Below are positions 8,883 to 21,464 of a stretch of 64,000 nucleotides of DNA, in pieces (the stretch's first letter is position 1; the number at the start of each line of letters is the position of its first letter). Made by a program: the position numbers and the translations under genes. The stretch lies in NCBI GenBank assembly GCA_025558095.1, contig JAIVFI010000034.1, forward strand, positions 310,001 through 374,000, given 5' to 3'. The notes under the pieces were generated by a model. It ran no database searches, had not been told where the DNA came from, and was given only the letters and a program-made list of their open reading frames with translations. Source of the stretch: Hyaloraphidium curvatum. Taxonomy: Eukaryota; Monoblepharomycota; Hyaloraphidiomycetes; Hyaloraphidiales; Hyaloraphidiaceae.

Positions 8883-10398
8883 TCATTGCTTCCGCCTCCT
8901 CGCACCGCCGGCGATCGCCGTCCCGTTTGTCGCGGCCGCCGCCGCCGGTACCTCCGCGGCCTTCCCTGCCTCCGCGGCAAACAGCGGCACCGCCGTCCCG
9001 CCCCACCTGACGCTGAACCTGCCTCCCCTCCAATCGATCTCGGACCCCACGACCCCCGCGCACCACAGCGGGAACGCGAGCAGCTCCCGCGCGCACCACG
9101 CCAGGACGAGCTGCCACGCCGGCCGCCCTGCAGGCGCGCGGCGGTGCGACGCGCGCCAGATGACGAGGTCCGCGAGGGCCCAGAGGGAAAAGTGGGCGAG
9201 GAGGAAGAGGTCCGGCCGGGGGAAGCCGGCGGTGCGGAGGGCGAGGGCGGCGCAGAGGCCGAGGAAGACGGATTCCGTAAGGGGTTCGAGGACGGTGGCA
9301 GCGGGTTCCGTGAACTTGCGGACGCGGATCCAACGGAGGCGGCGGGTCCAGTAGTCGCGGAAGCGCATGGTCGGGGAGAGATGCTGGTAGGCGAGGTCAG
9401 GAGTCATGGCGTGCCTAGATCAAACCGTCAGTCCTCAAACAAAAAGAGTTACCAAATCGACAGCTCACCTCTTGCCGTTGTTCCAAAACAGCTTGGCGAT
9501 CGAGTTGTCCTCGGCCAGGTTGTCCTTAAAGTCCTCGATCCCCGTCCCCCCCGTGAAGCGCTCCAGCAAGTCCTTGCGGTACAGACACGATTTGCCGATA
9601 ACGCACGACGCGATCCCGATCCAGTTGAAAAAGGTGTACATCTTCGCATGCGCGGTTCCGAGGAAAGCGGCCTCCAGCATCGCGCCGACGCCGCAGCTGC
9701 CCGAAGGGAGCACACCGACCGGCAGGTGGTGGACCAGCTCGGCGCCGTCCACCACGGCCTCGACCGCGCGAAGCAGCACGTCGCGGTCAGCGAGGAGGAC
9801 GTTCGAGTCGATCGTCCACACGAGGGGGTGGCGCGCGGCGCGGAACGGTTTGGCGAGGTTGCGGACCTTTGGGTTCTTGCCGGCGGCCAGCTCGCCCACA
9901 AAAACCTCGGCGACGTCCGGAAACTCCTCTTTCAGTTCGCGGGCGATGGGAAGCGCGGGGTCCGCGGCGTCGGCGACGCTCATGATGACCTGCAGCTTCC
10001 CGTCGGGGTATCGCTGGTCCAACGACGAGCGCAGGTTTTCCCGCAGGTTGGCGTCGACGCCCTTGAGCGGGCGGAGGATCGTGACGCCGGGGAGCAGGGC
10101 GGCGTCCTCGGGGACGCCAGGGTCCAGCCGGGGCGGGGGTGGCGGCCGGGAGTAGCGGCGGTACCTGGGAACCAGCCGGTCAGCAGGGGTTCCGGGTCAG
10201 CCGGCAACCGGCCCCTCACATGTTAATCGTGCCGATGAGGCTGATCACCGTCATGACGCCGTACCAGACCGCGATCCCGCCGACAAAGGCGCGCTGGGGC
10301 AGCGGCAGGGCGTCCATTGCGGCGCGCAGCTCGCCCATCTGCGCGACCAGGGGCGCCGCGTCGCCGCTGGCGAGCAGCTGCCAGCCGGAGGTGTTCAT
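8883..10398 (-). CDS. UGCG: Ceramide glucosyltransferase (GT21)
   Basis: Exons (minus strand) 10220-10398, 9469-10164 and 8883-9414 give 468 residues, in range for the family. The enzyme transfers glucose from UDP-Glc to ceramide at the Golgi/ER membrane, starting glycosphingolipid synthesis. An N-terminal signal-anchor helix (AFVGGIAVWYGVMTVISL) precedes VTILRPLKGVDANLRENL. The D1 region is MSVADAADPA, D2 is TIDSN, and D3 is LAEDNSI. The (Q/R)xxRW motif is present as RLRWIRVRK, and it lies just beyond the second intron. The C-terminal membrane segments include ESVFLGLCAALAL and the conserved DWRGGRFSVRWGGTA tail. An upstream in-frame Met at 10470 would add a proline-rich extension; I preferred the inner start. 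A tight 3' spacing separates it from the orphan gene that ends at 8754. Confidence 0.9.
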
Positions 10399-10610
10399 CT
10401 GCGGCCGGGGCGCGGCCGGGCGGGATGTTGCGGGACGGGCCGGGGCAGATGGGGACGGCGGGCAGGGCAAGGGGAGCCGGCGGCTGCCACGCCGGGTGGC
10501 CGCTGAGGGCGGCGGGGCCCGCGCGCCTTAAATGAGCACTGTCAGGCCGGAATGCCGGGGGAACCGCCAATCTTGAGCTTTTCCAGACCAGGGACTGGCG
10601 AAGCGAGCGC

Positions 10611-12336
10611 GTGACTCGATCACGATCGGAAACCCGAAAGGGCGGAGGAAGTTGGACGCAAACGATCTTTGCTATGAGCTCCTCCGTCACGCGCACCGAT
10701 TCCCTCGCGGTCCCCGGCCGCGCCCGCACGCCGGACCCGGCCATGTCGCTGCCCCGCCCAAACAACCCGCTGTGGGCCGCGCGGCCCGACAAGCTGCGCA
10801 CCCCGGCCGCCTCGCCGCGTCTGCCAGGGTCACAGTCACATCGGTCCCTCTGTGGGTGTGGGGTGGCCGACGACGCCACGGACCATTCGCACGACGAGGG
10901 GTCTGCCATCAGCGACGAGACCCTCGCCGTGCCGTGCTGTTTCTTCGACGGCGTCTCGTCGCGGGCTGCCTGCAACCTCGAGGGGTGCTTCCTGCTGGGA
11001 GAGGGCATGGCGAAGGTCGCGGCCTGCCCCTTCGACCCCGTGACCAAGTCTGGCATCGTCAACGTCGGCAGCGCCGAGAACCGGCTGATGGTGCCCGAGA
11101 TCCTGGAGAAGCTCAACTCGATGGAGCTCAAGTTCACGAAAGACATGCTCGGCTACGGGAGCTACCACGGCAGCCTCGCTCTGCGGACCTCGGTCGCCAA
11201 TTTCGTCAATCGCCACTTCGCCTGCGCGGAACCCCTGAACCCCATCCACGTCGCCGCTTTTGCCGGCTGCGCATCGACGCTCAGCGCGCTGTTCCAAGTC
11301 ATTGCCGATCCAGGCGACGGCGTTTTGCTTGCCGGCCCTTTCTTTGGAGGGTTCGACCAGCATCTCCGGCTGGCTTCGCGAGCACGGCCCGTCATTGTCC
11401 AGATGGATCCGGACGACGGCTTCAAAGTTTCGGTCCCCCGGTTGGAACGCGCGCTGGACCGCGAGCTCGAGCGGGGCCTCCCCGTCCGCGCCCTGCTCCT
11501 CTGCAACCCCAACAACCCGCTCGCATTCGTGCACACCCGCGAAGAGCTTATCGAGATCATGGAGTTCTGCGCCCGGCGGAATCTTCATTTGGTCGTAGAC
11601 GAGATTTATGCTTGCAGTTCGTTCGGCGCGCCCTTCACGTCGTCGCTCGCGATCAGGCCCGAGGAGGTGCCCGGCGGTTTTTCGCCGAACCGCCTGCACG
11701 TCGTCTGGGGACTCTCCAAGGACTTTGCGATGAACGGATGTGGGTGGCCTCGTTCGAATTCGCTATTAGTTTGATCTGACGACGCCTCCAGTCCGAGCCG
11801 GATTCGCAATCACCCGTGCCCCGCGCGTGATCGCCGCGCTGCACCGCATCGCCTTCTTCCACAACTTCCAGGCCCCCATGGACAACTTAATCGCGCGGTT
11901 GCTCGCCGACGACGCCTGGTGCGACGGGTTCCTCCGCGCCAACAACGCCAAGCTCCACGAGACCTACTCGCGGCTGTCCGAGTGGATGGACGAGCGCGGA
12001 TGGACGTACCTGCGGGCGGGTGGGGGGTTCTACGTCTTTGTGGACTTTTCGCGCTGGGTGCGCAAGCTGGGGTGGCAGCCCCCGGAGGCCGGGTCGCCTG
12101 CGGACGAAGAGGAGGAAGAGGAGGACGCCGCGGCGGGGGACCGCACCGCGGAGAGGCAGCTCTGGCACCGGTTCCTCGATGCCGGGGTCTACATGGCACC
12201 AGGTGAGGGGTTCGGGGTGCCCGCGACCCAGCTGGGTTGGTTCCGGCTGGTGTTCGCGCTGGATTGGGCCGAGCTGGAGCTGGCGCTGGAAAGGATGCAG
12301 GGGGTCCTGGATGCTATCGACAAGGAGAGCAAGTGA
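10611..12336 (+). CDS. ACC-synthase-like PLP aminotransferase (class I/II)
   Basis: Exons 10611-11739 and 11792-12336 (intron 52 nt) encode 557 residues. Fold-type I PLP motifs are clear: NVGSAENRL near the substrate entry, YGSYHGSLALR, FAGCASTL for the cofactor phosphate, LLCNPNNPL for the cofactor Asn, VVDEIYA for the Asp that holds the pyridine nitrogen, and VWGLSKDFAMNG with the Schiff-base Lys, continuing as FRAGFAI after the intron. This order is typical of 1-aminocyclopropane-1-carboxylate synthase-like enzymes, many of which act as general aminotransferases outside plants. About 80 N-terminal residues between PLWAARPDK and ACPFDP look like linker and may hide another small intron. An acidic run (EEEEEED) is inserted near the C-terminus. 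Substrate is not determinable. Confidence 0.8.
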
Positions 12337-12447
12337 CGGCAGTCGGTCTTTGTACAGAATCACTAGTAGTAGTTCAATGTAACGCTACAATACCCGTGCA
12401 GATCAGCGGTGGAGCGTCCACGACTCCACAAGCATTTGTCCAGAGTT

Positions 12448-15400
12448 CTATGTTCTCGAAGGCGAAGCAGCGGGATCGGGCAGGCCCTGTCCCAGTCCTT
12501 CGCCTTCATCGTGCGCGCCGTGAGGCGCCGAAACGTCCGACCCGTAGTCGCCGACGGATCCGCGATGGCGGCTGGATGCCGACCCCAGCCAGTTCCGGTG
12601 TTCCCCGTCGTCCGCCGAAGACGAGGCGCGGGAATGCACGTGCTCCACGGCATCCTTCATGCCGGGCTCCGCGGCAAAGGCAAATCCGGAGTAGGGCACG
12701 GCTTCCGCGGGACGGTCCAAGTAGACGAGGTTCGCCTGGGATGACGGACCTTGGCCCCGAGCGACGCGAGCCTTTAAGGCCGAAAAGGAGGTGGTGATTG
12801 AGCGAGAGAAGGAGGAAGCCACTCGGCGGAGGCGGAGGAGGCTGTCGAAGGATTCGGAGCCGGTCGGTCGATTTGAGAGGGAGGCTGAGGCGTTTGAAAA
12901 GTCGGCAGGGGCAGATGACTTTGCTGACGTTAATCCCTGTGTGTTGCTCGATGCTTCAGGCGCCGTTAGCTTCTCCCAAGAGGCGTAGAGCTGATCCAGA
13001 TCGTTGCTGGACCAAATGTCGGCGCCGTGCAGCACCGGACTCTGGATCCGGAACTTCTCGATCTCCCTGACGATGCCTGAATCGGTCGGAACGAATTCCT
13101 GGCGCACGTACTCCGAAAGGAAGCGCGGGAGGAAGGCAGCCACGGTGCACAGCGCCCATTGCAGCCAGAAGGCCGGCATCGTAAGCAGCTGCGGAATCGT
13201 CCCGTAGGCCAAGCTTTCTGGAAGGCCCCAGTAGACAAAGGTGAAGCAAAGGAAGATGGCAAGGGTGATGCCCAGGGAGCCCATGATGATCCAAGTCCAA
13301 CGCTTGGCGATGAACAGGATGTACAGGTTGCCGTTGATGATGAGCATCCACGCGAGGAGGTTGCCGAGCTGGGTCTTGTCCGAGGAGTAGCCGTTCGGGT
13401 CGGGAGTGGCATCTTCGAAGAGGAAAATGCAGCCGAAGAAGTAGACGCACGATTGGTAGATGGCGTCTCCCATGTAGAGCCTGTGGCAGGGAAGTCAGTC
13501 GCCGTGTAGAATCGACCAACTGGCCCAACTCACCAGAAATGCTCGTGCGTGAAAAGAGCCTGCCGGATGCCGACGTCGTACAGCTGCGGGACGGCCATGG
13601 CCGCGCGATCGTTCACGTCCTGCTCGAATATCCCGATCACGAAGTTGGGCAAGAAGGTGAACAGCGTCGAGTAGAACATCCCGAAGACGAAGTCGGTGAT
13701 GTCCGAGGCCGAAAACCCGCAGTAGAACTGGTACCAGAACAGGACAAAGAGCCACAGGATGTTCTTGTAGAAGTAGATGAAGATCATGTCCGAAATGCGC
13801 ATGTAGCACCATCGCCCATGGACCAGGAGCAGCCGTGCAAGGAAGCGGAACTGCGCGATCGTGTAGTCGGACGACATTGCTGCCTGCAGACCTTCCTTTC
13901 CGGTGATGCCGATGCCGATGTTGGCCTGCTGGATCATGTTCACGTCGTTTGCGCCGTCCCCAATGGCCAGGCAGGCGGCACCGAGGCCCTGGCGCACGAG
14001 CTTCGTCACGTCCGCCTTTTGCAGCGGAGATGCCCTGCAGCACATGACCGCACGGCACCGGCAGGCGAGCTCAAGAAAGAGCTCGCGGTTGTCGGGATCC
14101 AGCGCGTACTCGAGGCTGTCGCCGTCGATGATGAGGGCGCGTTCAAATGAGTGGTCTGAGGGCGCTCCAGATGGGTACCAAAAGCTCTTGAGGGCTGTCA
14201 CCATGTTTCGTCGTGCGGCTGCAGCGCTTTGGCACGATTTGATGATGAGAAGCGTCGAGTTCTGATGAAGCAGGTTCGACGCGAAACCAATGTTGATAGC
14301 GGTCTCGAGCTTGTCGCCCGTCAGAACCCAGATCTTGAGGCCGGCCGAACGTAGCTTCTCGATCGCCTGAGGAACGCCATCCTGCAGCTGGTCATCGATG
14401 CCGGTGCAGCCGAGTAGCTGCAGGTCGACTTCGATCTGCTCGGCGACGCGAGCCATTTTCTCGTCGCGGTTTTTCAGCAGGGTCGATGCGGCAACGTAGT
14501 TGCAGTTCCAGGTCGAGTACTCGGCCGCCGGAACCTGGCGGTACGCGACGCAGAGCGTCCGCAGACCCTCGCTGGCAAAGCCGTCGATGTGCGACACCGT
14601 GAGGTCTTCCATGGCTCGCTGGCGCAAGGCAGCAACGCCATTCCCGTAGACGGGGGCGAGCCGCTCGAAGATGACCGAGTCCGCACCCTTGCAGAACAGG
14701 AATATCTTGCCGTCGTCGGCTTTGGCTATGACGCTCATGCGCTTCCTTTCGCTCGTAAACTCGAGAACGTTGAGGACCGTGAAGACGCGCTCCTTGCCGA
14801 GAGCAAGGATTGTTATCTCGGTGTCCTTCCTCCCGAGAAAGACGAAACCCGAGTCCCTGGCGGCCGCCACCAAAGCTTCCTCGTCCGGACTTTGCGCCTT
14901 GTAGTTGATAATCGTCCGCGGCTGACCGGGCCCCTCCTTCTTGAGCTCCACGAGCACGGTGTGGCACACGGCCAAATGCGTCCAGAACATCTGCAGCCGC
15001 CGCATCTGCTCGCGGCCGCTGTCACCCGACAAGTCTCTCCACATGCGTTCGTCCGCAAAAGTGGGATCCTTTGAGATGTGGCGGCGAGCTTGCGGAGGGA
15101 GGACCCTGCGCATCGCCTTCCGCGCACTGCGCTTGGCGTCTTCCCAGTCGGCCTGCCCTCCCGCACTCTCGGGCCCATCGTAGGCGTCCGCACCGACGAA
15201 CGCACGCTGCTCTGTGAGGAAACCGCCACCATAGACGATGCCGTTGACCGAGCACTTTCGAAACTCCATGAGGTTCTGCGTCAGCGTTCCCGTCTTGTCC
15301 GAGAACACAAACTCGATCTGGCCCAGATCATCGGACAGATTCCAGGTCCGAGGCGTGGCGCGCGAAAGCTGCATCGACTTAAAGTCATCTGCGGACGCAG

Positions 15401-17374
15401 CTCCGGCTTCAACGATGGGCTGAGCCAGGAAGTCGTCAAAGTAGATGAAGAGCGCCTGCGAGGCCAATCAGATGTTGACCAGCGGAGGCAACGAGATTGC
15501 TCACCTGCAGGGTCTTGCCCAAATCGGCGCTGATGTACAGAGCAAGGGGGATAATGTTTTGAAACATGATCATGCAGTTGAAGAAGATGAAGGTGGTGGA
15601 GGAGGCCGTGTTGTCCTGCGGATTGCTAGGAGTCCAGGGCGCAAACGTGAAGTTGAAGGAGTTGGCGTAGATGTAATGCGTGATCGCACAGGTGAGGCTC
15701 ATGCAGATGAGGATGAGGATGTTGAGGACCACTTGGGGGTTCATCTTGCGCTCAACGAGTGAGCGCTTGGAAGGGGTTGCTCCGGCGTTGCGGATGATTT
15801 TGGCGTCAGATCCGGTATAGACGACCAGGGCGATGCACCAGTGCGTGTTCCGAATCACGGAGCCCCGCAGCACGAGGTTCGTCAGGGTCAGGGGAGCGAC
15901 GGTGCTCGTGAGCGTCGCCACCCGCAGGTCAGATGTCGACGTGTTGATCTCCTCCATCACACCCTGGAACGAGTGCAGGTTCTCGGACGGCTGTTCGGCG
16001 TCCATCTTCAGCATCACGCGGCGACAACTCGCGGCGTCCCGCATGTGGTGGTTCACAGTCATGATCGGGCTGCGCCGGACCTTGAGGTTCGTCTCGCCGT
16101 CCAGATTCCGGGTCTCGACGAATATCATGCCGTCTTGCTCCGAGGACGACAGCACCACGCAATCCGCAGGGACCGGATCACCGTCCTGCAAAAGGAGGAT
16201 GTCCCCGACAACGACGTCCTGCCATGAAACGTCGCCCCATCCGTCCAGGAGCCCCGAAAACTCTTCCGCGTCCGCGGCGAGTTCCAGCTCGTCCTCCAGG
16301 AGATCCAGTTCACCGAGACTGGCGACTTCGGCATCGACGCCCGCGTCCGCACCACTTTCCGCCGGTCGGGCATCCAAGACCGTGATTTCGGGGCCAACGT
16401 GGGTCGGGTCCGCCGAAGCAACCACACGCTCTGACGCAGCAGGGACCCCGATCGCCTGTGAGGGCGAACGCTGCACCGGCACTGCCCCGTCGAGTTCCAG
16501 ATCGGGAACAGATAGCAGAGGGCCAGTTTGTGACCGCGTGCGTACCCGACCGACATTACGACCGACCGTCGCAGACGGAGATTTCGGTGCTGGCTGCCGC
16601 CGAAAGACGGCGCTGAAAAGCGTCCGCAGCAGCTTCCAAACGAGATTCAGCAGCGCCTCAATCCATAGCACGGGGTTGAGCTCCCTCAGACCGATGGAAA
16701 TGCCACCCCGAACGTTCGGGTTGGTCCACGGGCGCCCATCTGGACCGAGGAGCCGCAGTGTCCGCCGCTCGTTCAGCTCCTTGTCCTGTTTGTGGCGCTC
16801 CCAGTCTTCTATCCCGTTCTTGATCGCGACGACCGTCACGATGAAGGTGAGCGGGGCCGCTGTCACGATCGGGCTCGTGTACTGGAACTGCGGGAACAGT
16901 TGGAGGATGATGAGGAACAGGAAGTAGGCGTTGGCGAAGGACCGGAACTGCTCGTAGAGGTTCTGCAGACAAAACAGCAATCAGCGCAGGTACGGATGAA
17001 GCGCAAGTGCCGCCCACCTTGGGTATGAACGTCACGAGCGTGTACTTGCTCGACTTGACCGCGTTCGAGGCATACCGCACCCGCACCCTCCCCTTGTGGT
17101 CGGCCCATTCTCCGTCGGGAGCAGTGTTCACAAAGACCCTCCTCTCTGTCTGGGCCGGGTCCCGGCGCTTCGCCTTGGCGCTTCCAAAGACCGGGAGGTT
17201 TAGGGAGAGCCCAAGGGACAGAATAGAGCTCCGACGCGTCCGTGGGAGCCCTTGCCCCGGCAAAGGGTCGTCCAGAGCATCGGCCTGTAGCCCCGGTGTC
17301 CGCAAATCCTCTGCCTCCGCGGCCCGAGGTGGATCCCGGGCTTCGCCCAGAGGTTCCCCTCCCGGCTCCGCCAT
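12448..17374 (-). CDS. P4-type phospholipid-flipping ATPase
   Basis: Minus-strand exons 17018-17374, 15505-16962, 13534-15455 and 12448-13480 total 1,590 codons, with exact phase agreement. The family flips aminophospholipids to the cytosolic leaflet. The start of the core is SSKYTLVTFIPK joined to NLYEQFRSFANAYFL. An actuator loop has NLDGETNLK. The phosphorylation site FSDKTGTLTQN lies near residue 658. The nucleotide-domain motifs KGADSVIFERL and VLTGDKLETAINIGFA follow, then GDGANDVNMIQQANIGIGI. The C-terminal helices continue into exon 4 and end in a long Ser-rich cytosolic tail, perhaps regulatory. An unusually long acidic insertion occurs in the actuator region before DGWGDVSWQDV. The motif set is DNF/ATP8-like. 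Confidence 0.93.
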
Positions 17375-17688
17375 GCCCCGGGCTGCTACCGAGAGAACAC
17401 GACGGCGGATGCCGGGACTTTTGTAGAACCCATCGCAGTTGCCAATTTGGCCCGGTGGCGGTCCATCGTGCCTTTGGCGAGGCCGCCACGAAACGTCACC
17501 GTCCCCGCACGCGCCACTGCGGCTCAGCGTGCATCATCGATCGACCACTCATCGACCACAAACCACGGATAGAGGATTCCGCTAATTGATATTGAGATCC
17601 AGTACAGTTTGGGCTCGGAAAGATGGACGGGCCCATCACTCGCCATCCCTCCCGCTCTTTCTTCTGTTTCCCCATCCAGAAAGATGAC
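17375..17688. other. Intergenic stretch between two minus-strand genes
   Basis: This 314-nt gap holds the promoter of the flippase gene and the 3' UTR of the PEX11 gene. I see no ORF with recognisable content and no structured RNA. Confidence 0.4.
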
Positions 17689-18817
17689 TTAGGCAGCGGC
17701 AGCAAAGGCGCCGCTGAGCTGAACGTAGGCGGAGATGAGACCGAGGATGCCGATCTGGACGTCCGACAGGAGACCCAGGTCGGGCCTCGACATGTGGAAC
17801 TGTCGAAGGATACGGGGGATCAGCCCTCCGAATCACACAAAGCCCGCGAATTTGACTAACGAAGATGGGAGTGAGGGCGGCGTTGTTGATGAAGCGCATG
17901 GTCCAGCCGGCCTTCTCGTCGCGGAGCTTGCCGAGGCCCTTCTGCCTCTCGGCGCTGTCCGTGACGGTCAGGGCCTGCGATTCCCTGGCGATGATGCCCT
18001 GGCGCTCCTGGTACAGGATCAAGAAGCCGATGAGGAGGTTGCCGAGCATGGCGCGGACCGAGCGCAGCGCGTGCTGGCCGGCGCGGGCGGGCTCCATCTT
18101 GATGACACCCTTGCCGCCGAGCCAGGCGAGGTGCTCAGAGAAGAAGTAGACGAGCATGCACGCGAGCTGAGCGCGGCGCAGGTTCAGGCTGCAGTTCGTG
18201 GCGATCAATAGAGTCCCAGGAGTTGGCCGCCTCGCAGGACCCACGCGACAGCGTCGGCCGGGGGCGAGTTCTCGAGCCTGACGAGGCCGGCAATGACAGG
18301 CAAAGAGCCGGGCAGGCGGAGCGCAAACCGCGCGTCGTTGAGCGAGGCCGAGAGGGCCGAGACCTGCTTGGTGAGCTCAGGGTTGCCGGTCTTGTTCAGG
18401 TACCAGTTGATGAGCCTGGCACCGAACGTGTAGGTCTGTGCGGAGCGATCAGACGCCATTCGGCAACAGAAAAGGGCGGAGCTGGCCGGGGGCTACCCAC
18501 CATGAACATCTTGTCGATGCCATTGGTCGTGGCCGTGACCTGCAGTCCGTGCGCCAGTCGAAAGAAGACGGCACGAAATAGGATGCGTTCCGCGATGATG
18601 ATGGCCACCGGAGCATCGATGAAGACGCCAGAGACGATCGCGAAGGGCAGCGGCCGGTTGAATTTGTGCCGAACGGGACGGGATCGGGAACGCGTCAGAG
18701 CGAATCCCGGGGCGGCGCGCGCCCGGAGCGCATTGCGGCGATGCGCACCTTGTTGAAGCGCTCGAGCTCGGGCTTCGGGGCGCCCAGGAGCTGCGCGAGG
18801 ACCGTCTTGTTCGACAT
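17689..18817 (-). CDS. PEX11: Peroxisomal membrane protein PEX11
   Basis: Minus-strand exons 18749-18817, 18501-18539, 18245-18435, 17861-18188 and 17689-17799 give 245 residues, the usual size. PEX11 elongates and divides peroxisomes from the membrane. The first exons produce PKPELERFNK joined to VTATTNGIDKMFM and then TYTFGARLINWYL, the amphipathic N-terminal signature containing the GxDK-type element. ARFALRLPGSLPVI follows. The middle has LNLRRAQLACMLVYFFSEHLAWL, and the last exon GLLSDVQIGILGLISAYVQL forms the C-terminal membrane segment. Intron 18540-18748 is 209 nt, the longest seen here. Individual short exons (39 and 69 nt) rest on phase and similarity. Confidence 0.85.
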
Positions 18818-19089
18818 TGCTGGAGGCGCGATTACGTGGCCCGGTGCGCGTCAGCTGGCTCGCGGGTCGCGGGGCGGCGCGGCGGCACGGGCGGCAGCGA
18901 CGTACCGGGAAGCGAAGGCGGGCGAGGCGAGGAGTCGGCAGTCGGCGCTGACGGTGCAGACTTGTCTGGATCGAGGACCAAGAACCGTGCGGTGCACCAG
19001 CCGAGGTCGGCGTCGAGGTGCCGGGGCGGCTCGGAACAGGCCGCCACTTCACGGCCCCAACACCGCTTTTCCCCTCGCAACGCGCCGCG
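18818..19089. promoter_or_regulatory. Divergent promoter region, PEX11 / GAGSAMGP protein
   Basis: The two start codons face away from each other across 272 bp. The sequence is GC-rich and contains no recognisable TATA element. It is called only from gene orientation. Confidence 0.4.
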
Positions 19090-21054
19090 ATGTCCAAGTC
19101 CGAGAAGCCGAAGGCCCCGGAGGCCGGCCTGCTCTTCCCCAAGGACCCGCGGAAGGGCGATGAGCGCGGCTCGACGTACGGCAACAAGAACGCTTGGGCC
19201 GCCGCCGTCGGCGCCATCTCCAAGGAGGACGCCGAGAAGGTCCTGAGGGAGAAGGAATGGCGGAAGAAGTACACAAAGTGCGTGATCTCGCCCCGCGCAC
19301 GCGTGCCCCCGCGAGTGCGCGCTCCGGAACGGACTGCTCACCGGCCGGCGCCGCCGACAGGTACGTTGTCAAGATGGTCGAGCTCAGCGCCGGAAGCTAC
19401 GACAAGGTACGTGTTCTCGGTGTCATCGAGCCTCCTCTCATCTACGATTGATCGCTGAAACTCCTCGCCTACCTCCGCACAGGCTCTGTCGTCGGCCAAG
19501 GCCGGCCTCGACTACTGCTACAAGAACTTTGAATTCGGGCGCGACGGGGCCGTGCTGCCCTTCGGCGAGGCGATGGACAAGTTCCAGGACCGCATCTTCA
19601 AGACAGGCCACGTCAAGGGCACGGCCCCCAAGCCCACGTCGGCCGTCAAGGTGGGATTGGACGGGTGTCCTCGTGCGGCATTACCCCTCACACCCTCCCT
19701 TGCCAGGTTCCGTACAAGGGTGTGGAGCTTAGCGGAGACGCGCTGCTGAAGCAGCTGGACGAGTGGTGCAACTACGGCACCATCGAGCCGTCCTGCCGGG
19801 ACGCGATCGCCGCCGCGGTCAAGAACCCTGGCTGGTCCGTCATCGAGCGCGATGATATGTGATCTGCCTTCTGATCTTGGCGAACCTCACACAGGCTCGA
19901 CCTCTCCGACTCTTACTTTGTCCTCCTCGGAGCCGGCTCGGCCATGGGCCCGTTCCCGCTCCTGATGGCGCTTGGTGCCAACATCATTGCCATCGATCTG
20001 GACCGCCCGGGCATCTGGAAGCGGCTGATCTCGGTCGCCAAGAGCTCGCCCGGCTCCATCACCTTCCCCATGAAGGTCGACCAGGCGGGCCTGACGGACG
20101 ACGAGATCGCGGAGAAGGCCGGCTGCAACCTTTTCACCGAGACCCCCGAAATCCGCAACGTGGGTCTCCGTTGGTGCCGTGCCCGCGCGGTCCCTGACAC
20201 CGCATCCGTCGCAGTGGCTCGTGGATCTCTACCCGGGCAAGCAGTTCTACACCGGCGCCTACGCGTACCTGGACGGCGAGCTCCACGTCAAGGTGTCCCT
20301 GGCCATGGACGCCATCATCCGCGACCTCAACTCCAAGAGGAAGGCCGGTGCCGCCTACCTCTGCACCCCCACCGACGCCCACTTTTGCGGCAAGGAGGCC
20401 CACGATGCCGCCGAGGAGAACTACAACTCGAGCATGGTGTCCACCGTCTTCAAGCCGTTCCTGACCAAGAACGCCCGCAAGCCCATCACCACCGACGACG
20501 GCAAGCAGGTCTACATTTGCGATGCCCTGGTCAACGCCCAGGGTCCGAACTATGCTCTGGCGAAGCGGATCCAGCACTGGAGGGCCGTCGTCGCGCGCGA
20601 GGTGTGTCCCACCGGCTTTTGTCCGCGCATGCCTTGCTTGACCCCCCATTTCCAGGTTGACGGCTGCATTGTTTCGTCCAACATTGCCCCGTCGACGTCG
20701 ACCGTCTCGGTGACGCACAACAAGATGTTCGCCTGGGCCTATGGCGGCATGCCCACGTTCAAGCCCATGGAGATCTTTGCCCCCGAGACCTCCAACGCCG
20801 TCATGGCAGCGCTCCTCATCCACGACATTCGCAACCCCGAGTCGGTTTCGAACCCGAAGAACAAGCTGTCGAACCCGCTCGAGCTCTTCCAGTACGGCAG
20901 CTTCCACGGCGGGCCCTGGAGGACGGCCTTCACCCTGGACTCCATCGGCGCACCCAGTGCCATCATCTACCTCCTCGGCCAGCCCCAAGTCCAGCTCGGT
21001 CTCGGCCTCTGGTTGGCTTGGGTCGGCTTCTTGATCTCCAGCCTCCCGAAGTGA
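19090..21054 (+). CDS. Conserved Rossmann-like protein with GAGSAMGP motif
   Basis: Seven exons (19090-19277, 19361-19406, 19483-19650, 19707-19834, 19895-20159, 20215-20601, 20656-21054) encode 526 residues. A glycine-rich loop, FVLLGAGSAMGPFPLL, is followed by ANIIAIDLDRPGIW, which has the shape of a dinucleotide-binding beta-alpha-beta with an acidic residue at the end of strand 2. Later segments include AYLCTPTDAHF, YICDALVNAQGPNYALAKRIQHW, and SSNIAPSTSTVSV. The C-terminus (LGLGLWLAWVGFLIS) is hydrophobic and may be a membrane anchor. I recall similar proteins in algae and other protists without a defined activity. The fourth intron has two in-frame donors (19835 or 19859); the first gives a normal 60-nt intron. 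Confidence 0.7.
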
Positions 21055-21464
21055 AGTTCAGGCGGCGATCTTCCTGGCTCGAGTGGGAACTGCGCGAAAC
21101 TACCATCCATGGCGTGTACTCAGTGAAGTGAATTTAGAGACTGTCTTGTGGGCTTACAAATCGGTGGAGTTTTGGAGGGCACGGACAAAAAACGAGCCGT
21201 CGTTGACTGACTCAAAGCGCCACCGCGCCACCCCCGGACTCGAAAACTCCGTTCGCCGGACGTGGTCGGCTCCCGCTTGATCGTCCCTTCCTTTTCCCGG
21301 TTCTGCAGCCCCGGATTCGGAGGCTCCGCGCCTGCCAGACGCCGCGGACTCGTGCCCATTCCTCCCTTCGTTGTTCCGGCTCCGCATTCCGGACTCATAC
21401 GGCCCGGTTGCCACACCGACCGACTCCTACTCATTTCTCACTCTTCCTGGATTCTCGAGCTGCC
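21055..21464. other. Intergenic stretch, no gene seen
   Basis: This 410-nt gap holds the 3' UTR of the GAGSAMGP gene and the promoter of the next gene. Only short arginine- or serine-rich chance ORFs occur. Confidence 0.4.

Noticed and set aside
8346-10226. 626-residue plus-strand ORF
   Set aside because: It overlaps the end of the orphan gene in another frame and is antisense to ceramide glucosyltransferase.
19859-19894. 36-nt intron in the GAGSAMGP gene
   Set aside because: The in-phase donor at 19835 gives a normal 60-nt intron and a shorter linker, so the 36-nt form is less likely, though not excluded.
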